5,888 nt of DNA from Burkholderiales bacterium (GTDB taxonomy: Bacteria; Pseudomonadota; Gammaproteobacteria; Burkholderiales; Burkholderiaceae_C), in assembly GCA_011390055.1 (NCBI GenBank), contig JAABTC010000122.1:1-5888 (forward strand). Direction: 5' to 3'. The notes under the pieces were generated by a model, which saw nothing but the letters and a program-made list of their open reading frames with translations, did no database searches and was not told the origin of the DNA. Numbering within the stretch: position 1 is the stretch's first letter; every line of letters begins with the position of its first letter. Below, piece after piece: positions 1 to 5,569 of the stretch. The position numbers were made by a program, and so were the translations under genes.

Positions 1-25
1 GATCGATCCTTCCGCAAACCCGACA

Positions 26-54
26 GGTATACGCTTCTGACCCTGCAAGGGCAA
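26..54 (-). promoter_or_regulatory. weak candidate sigma70-type promoter reading leftward
   Basis: On the minus strand TTGCCC (positions 54-49) and TATACC (31-26) are separated by exactly 17 bases. Each hexamer matches the sigma70 consensus at four of six positions. It lies just past the MFS stop codon and would drive a gene to the left of the window on the minus strand. Four-of-six matches at ideal spacing occur by chance, so this is only a candidate. Confidence 0.2.
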
Positions 55-88
55 CACACGGCTCTCACCGTCAACCCCTGTCAGAAGC
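33..88. repeat. 9-bp perfect inverted repeat flanking the MFS stop codon
   Basis: GCTTCTGAC at 33-41 is exactly complementary to GTCAGAAGC at 80-88, with a 38-base loop between them. The right arm lies in the last codons of the MFS gene and the left arm is past its stop. A second pair, GACAGG at 22-27 and CCTGTC at 77-82, overlaps it and would compete with the same right arm. The loop is long and no T-run follows on the minus strand, so it does not look like a classical intrinsic terminator. It could be a weak 3'-end structure, an operator-like site, or chance. Confidence 0.3.
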
Positions 89-1285
89 CAGCTGCCTCAA
101 CTGCGCCAGAGGCCAGCGCGTGGCCACCAGCAACGCAGCCATCAGCCACATCGGCGCAGCGCTGGTGGTGGCCGCGGCCAGCAGGCCGAAGGCCAGGGGC
201 ATTGCGATCGTGGCCACGTTGGTGAACAGCATGCGCAGCGCCAGGGCCTGGCCCTGGCGGTCAGGGGGCGCGGCCTGGTGCAGCGTCGACAGCACCATCG
301 GCTGCACGGAACCCAGCGCGACCCCGAGCAGGGCGGAGCCGAGCATCATGCCGAGCGTGCCCGGCAGCCAAGCGTAGACCAGCATCACCAAGGTGGCCAG
401 CGTGGTGGCCGCGACCAGCACGCGCTGTTCGCCGATGCGTGCGGACCAGGTCAGGATGGCCACGCGCACCCCCGTGGCCGCCACCGCGAACGACGACAGC
501 ACCAGGCCGATGGCCGAAGCGCTGAGGTCGCGCGCATGACCGACCACCGGCACGGTGAAGCTGTGCGCGTCCCAGGCCGCGGCCATGGCCACGTTGACCA
601 GCAGCACGTTGCGCAACACCGGCATGCGCATCAGCGACCAGGCGCCACCCGCGGGCTGGGGCATCGCGGCGGTGTTCTCGAAATTCGGCGGTGCCTGCGG
701 CACCTGGCGGGCCGCCCAGGCGGCCGCCAGCGGCAGCGCCGCGCCGAAGGCAAACGCCGCCCGGAAACCGAGGTGGTCGATCAGCAGACCGGTCAGGACA
801 GGTGCCAAGGTGTTCGACATCGCCGGCCCGAGCGCAACCCAGCCGAAGACCCGCTTCAGGTCGCCGGCATCGCGCGCGCGCTGCCCGGCGTCGCGCTGGA
901 TCGCCACGGCACCGATGCTCAGCCCGCCGCCGGTCAGCAGGCCCGACAGCGCGAGCACGCCCAGGTGCTGCGACAACACCGGCAACGCCGCGCCCACCAG
1001 CGACAGGGCGATGGCCCAGTGCACGGGGCGATGGAACCCGTAGCGGTCGGACAGGCGGCCGGCCCACAGCGACAGTCCGATCGGCGCCACGGCATACAGG
1101 CTGAGCAGCGCACCCACGGTCCAGTCCGGGTATCCCTGCTGCAGCACCGCGATGCTGGCGGTCACGCGGGTGGACGCCATGCAGGCGTGCAGGCCGACCA
1201 GCGTCGCGATGATGTAAGCGAAGGTCGGTGGCGGCTTCACGCGGCGGCTCGGGACTTCAAGCGCCGGCCCCGCGGGCGGTGGCAT
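71..1285 (-). CDS. MFS transporter, 12-helix inner-membrane permease
   Basis: This is a major facilitator superfamily permease of 404 residues from the ATG at 1285, a usual length for the family. About twelve hydrophobic segments are visible: roughly residues 22-40, 57-75, 89-106, 110-130, 148-170 and 174-192, then a loop around 195-220, then 225-245, 255-278, 287-304, 310-332, 346-368 and 372-392. The loop after helix 2 carries the MFS motif A, GRLSDRYGFHR at 76-86, with the conserved Gly, Asp, Arg and Gly. Family knowledge places it in the cytoplasmic membrane as a proton-linked exporter or importer; the substrate cannot be told. The start is uncertain. ATG 1285 overlaps the end of rmuC by 29 bases, GTG 1240 would begin 16 bases after the rmuC stop and still keep every helix (389 residues), and ATG 1306 would add seven residues. 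None has a convincing Shine-Dalgarno. It is probably co-transcribed with rmuC. Confidence 0.88.
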   Translation of the reverse strand: MPPPAGPALEVPSRRVKPPPTFAYIIATLVGLHACMASTRVTASIAVLQQGYPDWTVGALLSLYAVAPIGLSLWAGRLSDRYGFHRPVHWAIALSLVGAALPVLSQHLGVLALSGLLTGGGLSIGAVAIQRDAGQRARDAGDLKRVFGWVALGPAMSNTLAPVLTGLLIDHLGFRAAFAFGAALPLAAAWAARQVPQAPPNFENTAAMPQPAGGAWSLMRMPVLRNVLLVNVAMAAAWDAHSFTVPVVGHARDLSASAIGLVLSSFAVAATGVRVAILTWSARIGEQRVLVAATTLATLVMLVYAWLPGTLGMMLGSALLGVALGSVQPMVLSTLHQAAPPDRQGQALALRMLFTNVATIAMPLAFGLLAAATTSAAPMWLMAALLVATRWPLAQLRQLASDRG

Positions 1286-2678
1286 CGTCGCCGAACGGGT
1301 CGGCATCGAGCGTCGCTTGCGCACCCAGCAGCCCGGCCGCCGCGGCAGCCGGCAAGGCCTCGACCGTGCGCAACTGCCGCGCCATCGCCCGCGTTCGCAC
1401 CTCGGCCGAGTCGATCGTCGCACTCGCCTCTTCGAGCTTTTTCTTGGTCTTGGCCAGCACGTCGCCGAACTTGCCGAACTCGGTCTTGACGGCGCCCAGC
1501 ACCTGCCAGACCTCGGCGCTGCGCCGCTCCAGCGCCAGCGTGCGAAAGCCCATCTGCAGGCTGTTCAGCGTCGCCAGCAGCGTGGTGGGGCCGGCCAGCA
1601 TCACCTTGCAGTCGCGCTGCAGGCCCTCCACCAGGCCCGGCCTGCGCAGCGCCTCGGCGTACAGGCCTTCGGTGGGCACGAACAGGATCGCGAAATCGGT
1701 GGTGTGGGGGGCCTGCACGTAGCGCTCGGCAATGTGCCGGGCTTCGAGCTTCAGGCGCACCTCGAGCGCCTTGCCCGCGGCCTCGGCGGCAGGCTTGTCG
1801 GCGCGCTCCTGCGCATCGACCAGGCGCTCGTAGTCCTCGCGCGGGAACTTGGCGTCGATCGGCAACCACAACGGCAGGCCGCCGTTGGCCGCGCCCTCCG
1901 GCCCACGGCCCGGCAGGCGAATCGCGAACTCCACGCGCGCGCCGCTGCCCGGCACGGTTTCGACGTTGGTGGCGTACTGCTCGAGCGTGAAGACCTGCTC
2001 GAGCAAGCCTGCGAGCTGCACCTCGCCGAAGCTGCCGCGCGTCTTCACGTTCGTCAGCACGCGGTTGAGCGAACCGACATCGCGCGCCAGCGACTGCATC
2101 TCGCCCAGGCCCTTGTGCACCTGCTCCAGGCGCTCGGCCACCTGCTTGAAGCTCTCGCCCAGGCGCTGCTCCAGCGTGGCGTGCAGCTTCTCGTCGACGG
2201 TGGCGCGCATCTGCTCCAGGCGCTGGGCGTTGTCGGCCTGGATCGCGGCGAGCTTGGTTTCCACCGACAGGCGCACTTCGCCCATGCGCTGGTCGTTGCC
2301 TTCGGCCAAGGCGCGCAGCTGCTCGGTCTGCGACTGGCCGAAGCGGTGCAGCGCCGCATCCTGCGACTCGCGCGCGCTGCGGCTCTGGTCGGCCAGCGCC
2401 TGCTGCGTGGCCGCCAGCTGGGTGCGAAACGAATCGATCTGCTCGTTCTGCGTGCGGGCAACGTCCCCCGACTGGGCCAGCAAGGCCTGCTGCATCGAAG
2501 CCAGGCTCTGGGACAGCTCCTGCCGCGTGCCGCGGGCACTGTCCTGCACGTCGGTGCGCAGGTTGCGCTCGAGCTGGTCGACCCTGCCGTCGCCGCGCGG
2601 GCGCAGCAGCAACAGCAGGACCAACAGCACCAGCAGGCCCAGCAACACGAGCTGGGCGATCGGGATCCACGAGAGCAT
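1257..2678 (-). CDS. rmuC: RmuC family protein, DNA recombination protein
   Basis: This 473-residue protein has the standard RmuC layout. A single N-terminal membrane anchor (about 5-25, Leu/Val-rich) is followed by basic residues and a long Gln/Glu/Arg-rich helical region at about 31-205, very likely coiled coil. The RmuC domain spans about 205-430. Within it are family signatures: RGSFGEVQLAGLLE (214-227), PIDAKFPREDY (273-283), FVPTEGLYAEAL (333-344), AGPTTLLATL (362-371) and the helix FGKFGDVLAKTKKKLEEA (401-418). The C-terminal 40 residues are Ala-rich and low in complexity. The family is linked to limiting inversions and rearrangements at short inverted repeats and has a predicted nuclease-like fold. 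Its biochemistry is poorly settled, and this copy is called by similarity only. ATG 2678 was chosen because the anchor follows it directly. ATG 2753 in the same frame would add 25 non-family-like residues. No strong Shine-Dalgarno precedes either. It is the first gene of a minus-strand pair with the MFS gene. Confidence 0.93.
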   Translation of the reverse strand: MLSWIPIAQLVLLGLLVLLVLLLLLRPRGDGRVDQLERNLRTDVQDSARGTRQELSQSLASMQQALLAQSGDVARTQNEQIDSFRTQLAATQQALADQSRSARESQDAALHRFGQSQTEQLRALAEGNDQRMGEVRLSVETKLAAIQADNAQRLEQMRATVDEKLHATLEQRLGESFKQVAERLEQVHKGLGEMQSLARDVGSLNRVLTNVKTRGSFGEVQLAGLLEQVFTLEQYATNVETVPGSGARVEFAIRLPGRGPEGAANGGLPLWLPIDAKFPREDYERLVDAQERADKPAAEAAGKALEVRLKLEARHIAERYVQAPHTTDFAILFVPTEGLYAEALRRPGLVEGLQRDCKVMLAGPTTLLATLNSLQMGFRTLALERRSAEVWQVLGAVKTEFGKFGDVLAKTKKKLEEASATIDSAEVRTRAMARQLRTVEALPAAAAAGLLGAQATLDADPFGDDATARGAGA

Positions 2679-2795
2679 CGCGGCATTGTCGCCGCAGGCA
2701 AGCGCAAGCGGCCGAGCACCGCGCGATGCAGACGGGTAGAGGGGGGAACCCATCGCAGCAAAGTCCAGGTCAGCAGAAGCGGCAAGAATGCAGCC
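2679..2795. other. divergent intergenic spacer between rmuC and the puuD relic
   Basis: These 117 bases separate the rmuC start (minus strand) from the ATG of the puuD relic (plus strand), so they should hold the rmuC promoter and whatever remains of the puuD promoter. No pair of good -35 and -10 hexamers stands out on either strand. A G-run within GGGTAGAGGGGGGAACCC at 2736-2753 is the only local compositional feature. If rmuC started at ATG 2753 instead, most of this spacer would be coding. Confidence 0.5.
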
Positions 2796-3067
2796 ATGGA
2801 CGCCTACCTGCTCGACTGGGCCGATCTGCTGCTGCGCTGGGCGCACGTGATCGTCGCGATCGCCTGGATCGGCTCGTCGTTCGCAGCAGAAGAACGTGGC
2901 GCTGCACACGCCGGAGCTGCTGAAGCAGCATGCGCAGGCGGTGTACCAGAGGTGGTCGCGTGCTGAAGGTGATGCCGTTGAACAACGCGACCCAGATCAC
3001 CGAGGCCGAGCGAGCGCTGATCCGGCGCTGGTTCGAGGCCTTCACCGTCGCACGCCCCGCACCCTGA
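2796..3067 (+). pseudogene. puuD: puuD relic: urate hydroxylase with large internal deletion and a frameshift
   Basis: PuuD is a membrane urate hydroxylase (urate oxidase) with a multi-helix domain and a C-terminal cytochrome c, about 400 residues when whole. Three pieces remain, each in a different frame. Piece one, 2796-2882, gives MDAYLLDWADLLL and then WAHVIVAIAWIGSSF, which matches the family N-terminus and first helix. Piece two, from about 2884, reads QQKNVALHTPELLKQHAQAVYQR. Piece three, ending at TGA 3065-3067, reads VLKVMPLNNATQITEAERAL and then IRRWFEAFTVARPAP. Pieces two and three match the last part of the cytochrome c domain, downstream of CXXCH. Roughly 300 residues are absent, including the remaining helices and the heme motif, so no enzyme can be made. 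The first frame stops at TGA 2964-2966 and could at most give a 56-residue one-helix peptide. Intact puuD would have ended 10 bases before the next gene, suggesting a former operon. An assembly collapse is the main alternative to real decay. Recognition of the family is from memory of PuuD proteins, not from a search. Confidence 0.82.
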
Positions 3068-3077
3068 CGAGCCCTCG

Positions 3078-3809
3078 ATGCCCACGCCTGCCGACGAAGC
3101 CACCCTGCGCCGCGACCTCGCGGCCGCCTACCGCCTGGCCGCGCGTCGCGGCTGGGACGACATCGTCTGGACCCACATCTCGGCCGCCGTGCCCACTGAA
3201 ACGGGCGAGCCGAGCGCCTACCTGATCAACCGCTTCGGCCTGCGCTTTGCCGAGGTGCGGCCCGACAACCTGGTCAAGGTCGACGTGCGAGGGTGCGTGA
3301 TCGACGGCTCGAATGCGTCGGTGAACCCGAGCGGCTTTGCGATCCACGGGGCGGTGCATGCAGCGCGGCCCGACGCGGTGTGCGTGATGCACCTGCACAC
3401 GCGCTGGGGCCAGACGCTGGCGGCTTTGCCGCGCGCCGAGCAAGGCCTGCTGCCCTGTTCGCAGCCGGCCCTGCGCTGGTGGCGGCGCCTGGGCCACCAT
3501 GCCTACGAGGGCCTGGCCTTCGAGGAAGCCGAACGCGCGCGGCTCGTCGCGGCCCTCGGCTCGCTCGACGGGTTGATCCTGGCCAACCACGGCACCCTCG
3601 TCGTTGGCCGCAGCGTCGCCGAGGCGTTCGTGCTGACGCACCTTCTCGAACGCGCGGCGCAGATCCAGATCGCCGCGATGGCCGCCGGCACACCGCATTG
3701 CGTCAGCGACGAGGTGGCCGAACGCACGCAGCGGCAGTGGCTCGGCGACGGCAGCATGCCGGAGGGCGAAGACGAGTGGCCCGCGCTGCTGCGATCATTG
3801 GACGACTGA
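3078..3809 (+). CDS. class II aldolase/adducin-family protein
   Basis: This 243-residue protein covers one complete class II aldolase/adducin domain (about 10-215), as in fuculose-phosphate aldolase FucA. Family landmarks are GWDDIVWTHISA (25-36), a substrate-loop-like NPSGFAIHGAVH (83-94), the metal pair VMHLHT with His105 and His107, and LANHGTLVVG with His171 as the third expected zinc ligand. The spacing from the FucA catalytic Glu73 to its first His ligand is 19 residues; here the equivalent position is Gly86. The metal site therefore looks intact while the acid/base Glu is missing, which argues against simple retro-aldol chemistry and fits the large uncharacterised subgroup with an NPxGF loop. 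It is predicted to be cytoplasmic, with no signal peptide or helix. ATG 3078 is preceded only by a weak GACGAG. It lies 10 bases after the puuD relic and 13 bases before the tautomerase gene, so it probably shares a transcript with the latter. The substrate is unknown. Confidence 0.9.
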   Translation: MPTPADEATLRRDLAAAYRLAARRGWDDIVWTHISAAVPTETGEPSAYLINRFGLRFAEVRPDNLVKVDVRGCVIDGSNASVNPSGFAIHGAVHAARPDAVCVMHLHTRWGQTLAALPRAEQGLLPCSQPALRWWRRLGHHAYEGLAFEEAERARLVAALGSLDGLILANHGTLVVGRSVAEAFVLTHLLERAAQIQIAAMAAGTPHCVSDEVAERTQRQWLGDGSMPEGEDEWPALLRSLDD

Positions 3810-3814
3810 AGGAG
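3809..3814 (+). promoter_or_regulatory. strong Shine-Dalgarno for the tautomerase gene
   Basis: AAGGAG at 3809-3814 overlaps the last base of the aldolase-family stop codon (TGA 3807-3809) and sits 8 bases before ATG 3823. It fixes the start of the small tautomerase gene and suggests its translation follows directly on that of the upstream gene. It is the best ribosome-binding site in the window. Confidence 0.85.
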
Positions 3815-3822
3815 ACCCACCC

Positions 3823-4032
3823 ATGCCCACGATCCGCGTCGAACTCTTCGCAGGCCGCACCACCGAACAAAAGGCTGCCCTGGCCCAGGAACTGACCACG
3901 GCCTGCGTGCGCGTGCTCGGTGGCAAGCCGGACGGCGTCGATGTCGTGTTCTACGACATCGCTCGCAGCGATTGGGCCACGGGCGGGCGCTTGTGGAGTG
4001 AGGCGGTGCCGCCCGCGGCCCCATCGGCCTGA
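3823..4032 (+). CDS. 4-oxalocrotonate tautomerase family protein
   Basis: This small protein of 69 residues is close to the length of 4-oxalocrotonate tautomerase (4-OT) subunits, which assemble into hexamers or similar oligomers. It begins Met-Pro, so removal of Met exposes the catalytic Pro1. Counting from Pro1, it aligns without gaps to the classic 4-OT enzyme: GRTTEQK at 10-16 keeps Arg11, and DWATGG at 49-54 matches the HFGIGG stretch with Trp in place of Phe50. Arg39, which helps bind and polarise the substrate in 4-OT, is Asp39 here. The fold and Pro1 chemistry are therefore likely, but the canonical 4-OT reaction is doubtful. The DWATGG-type tail also occurs in other uncharacterised tautomerase-family members. 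The last residues (PPAAPSA) are low in complexity. It follows the aldolase-like gene by 13 bases, which suggests both act on the same keto/enol-type metabolite. That link is inferred from gene order only. Confidence 0.88.
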   Translation: MPTIRVELFAGRTTEQKAALAQELTTACVRVLGGKPDGVDVVFYDIARSDWATGGRLWSEAVPPAAPSA

Positions 4033-4087
4033 GGCGGTGGCGGCCGACGCAGCCGTGGCCGGCGTGGCGACGCCCGTACCGGCGCCG

Positions 4088-5569
4088 ATGAAGCGGCGCT
4101 CTGTCCTCCGCGGCTGGGCCGGGCTGCTGATCGCGACCGCCTGCGTCGCGGCAGTCGGTGGGGCGTGGTGGATGGCCCGCGAAGCCATCGACGCGGCGCG
4201 CACGGCCTTCGAGACCGATGCCCGCATCGCGCACCGGGTGCTGTCGCAGCGTGCGGTCCAGCACGACGCCATCCTGGACACGCTGACCCTGCTGCAGCCG
4301 GCGCGGGGCGAGTCTGCGGAGCAGCGCCTTCCCGCGGTCTACCCCCAGGTGCTGCGCGTGTTGCGGCGCGAGCGTGGCAGCGTCTGGGCCGGTGTCGATG
4401 CGAACGAGGCGGCCGCACTGGACGCCGGCGAGTCAGCCTCGCGCACGCAGGCACGCGCCGCGCTCGGCGCCGTCGACTTCGCGCAGGGCCGCTACTGGCT
4501 GGTGCGCGCCGACGAGACGACCAGCTTTGCGCTGCTGATCGACGCGCGCGCCCCGCTCGAACCGGGCGAGTGGCCGCTGCCGGCGGCCACGCCGGTGCGC
4601 GCGCTGCTGCAGCACGCGGGGCAGCCGCTGGTGCTGAACCCGGGACACCTCGCCGAGCGCGGCTGGCGCTTCGATTTCACCAAACGCCTGGCGACCGAAA
4701 GCCAACCCTTCGACGTCGTGCTGTCCGCAACCTTGGCCCCGACCGCCCTGCCCTGGCCTCGGCTCGCGTTCTGGCTGGCAGCCTGCAGCGCGCTGGCGCT
4801 GGTCGCGGCGCAATGGCAGCGCCAGCGGCAAGCCGCGCGCAGGCACAGCGAGCGCGCCCGCATCGACCAGGTGTCGCGGCTGAATGCGATGGGTGAACTG
4901 GCCGCGGGCATCGCGCATGAACTCAACCAACCCCTGACCGCCGTGCTCGCCAACACCGGCGCCGCGGCCCGACTGCTTGGCGACGACGAGCCCGACCTGG
5001 CGAGCGCTCGCCACGCGATGTCGCAGGCCGCCGCCCAGGCGCAGCGTGCGGGCGACGTGCTGGCCCGGCTGCGCCGGCTGATCGAGCGCCCGGACCGTGG
5101 CGCGCAGACACAGCAGGTGGCCCTGGCGCCGCTCCTGACACGCGCCATCGATCTGCTCGACGCCGAGTGGCGCGAGCTCGGCGTGCACCCCCTGCTGCAG
5201 TGCGAGCCGGCCGCGCTCACGGTGCAGGCCGATGCCGTGGCGCTCGAGCAGATCGTCCACAACCTGCTGACCAATGCGCAGCAAGCACTCGCCCAGGTGC
5301 CGGCCGCCGAGCGACGCCTGACGGTGGCAGCGCGCATCGAAGGCGCGAACGTGCTGCTCAGCGTGCGCGACAGCGGCCCCGGCTTCGCGCCCGACGCGCT
5401 GCCCCATGTGTTCGAGCCTTTCTTCTCGACGCGCGAGGGAGGCCTCGGGCTCGGGCTCAGCCTGTCCGAGTCGCTCGCCCTGGCCCAGGGCGGCGCGCTG
5501 CGGGCGGAGCAGGCGCTGCCGCGGGGCGCCCTCTTCACGCTCGCGCTGCCGCGCGCGGCGTCTCGATGA
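4088..5569 (+). CDS. membrane sensor histidine kinase, FixL/DctB-like
   Basis: This is a 493-residue two-component sensor kinase. Helix 1 (about 10-29) and helix 2 (about 224-242) enclose a sensor region of about 190 residues (31-222) that should face the periplasm. It shows no PAS, HAMP or Cache signature I can name. A short linker leads to the H-box GELAAGIAHELNQPL (269-283) with phosphoacceptor His277. The ATPase part carries the N-box HNLLTNAQQAL (391-401), G1 DSGPGF (428-433), F-box FEPFFST (442-448) and G2 GLGLGLSLS (452-460), so the core looks complete. AHELNQPL and the FEPFFSTR pattern are typical of the FixL/DctB/NtrB class. ATG 4088 was chosen because basic residues and helix 1 follow at once; no Shine-Dalgarno is visible. 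GTG 4037, 5 bases after the tautomerase stop, is an in-frame alternative that adds 17 Ala/Val-rich residues. Its end overlaps the next gene by ATGA, so kinase and regulator are probably made together. The signal is unknown; a metabolite handled by the upstream enzymes is a guess. Confidence 0.93.
   Translation: MKRRSVLRGWAGLLIATACVAAVGGAWWMAREAIDAARTAFETDARIAHRVLSQRAVQHDAILDTLTLLQPARGESAEQRLPAVYPQVLRVLRRERGSVWAGVDANEAAALDAGESASRTQARAALGAVDFAQGRYWLVRADETTSFALLIDARAPLEPGEWPLPAATPVRALLQHAGQPLVLNPGHLAERGWRFDFTKRLATESQPFDVVLSATLAPTALPWPRLAFWLAACSALALVAAQWQRQRQAARRHSERARIDQVSRLNAMGELAAGIAHELNQPLTAVLANTGAAARLLGDDEPDLASARHAMSQAAAQAQRAGDVLARLRRLIERPDRGAQTQQVALAPLLTRAIDLLDAEWRELGVHPLLQCEPAALTVQADAVALEQIVHNLLTNAQQALAQVPAAERRLTVAARIEGANVLLSVRDSGPGFAPDALPHVFEPFFSTREGGLGLGLSLSESLALAQGGALRAEQALPRGALFTLALPRAASR

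Noticed and set aside
1..8. GATCGATC at the left edge as a junction or site
   Set aside because: It is a short palindromic string at the window edge with no second copy or context to support a role.
2603..2650. CAG/CAACAG-rich stretch as a tandem repeat
   Set aside because: It is the codon pattern of the Leu/Val-rich membrane anchor of RmuC read on the opposite strand, irregular and without a fixed unit.
1237..2670. Second minus-strand frame of 477 residues over rmuC
   Set aside because: It is Arg/Ala/Gly-rich without any domain, running out of frame with the RmuC reading that carries the family motifs.
1317..2966. Plus-strand open frame of 549 residues antisense to rmuC
   Set aside because: It is rich in Arg, His, Gln and Leu as expected of an antisense shadow in GC-rich DNA, and the opposite strand has a clear RmuC protein. 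Only its last part, from 2796, is meaningful, as the puuD N-terminus.
2896..3225. Plus-strand frame of 109 residues beginning VALHTPELL as a separate gene
   Set aside because: Its first 18 or so residues belong to the puuD cytochrome c relic. Past the frameshift it is out-of-frame sequence running into the aldolase-like gene.
4033..4087. Terminator or promoter between the tautomerase and kinase genes
   Set aside because: No stem followed by a T-run and no convincing hexamer pair was seen in these 55 bases, so read-through is assumed.
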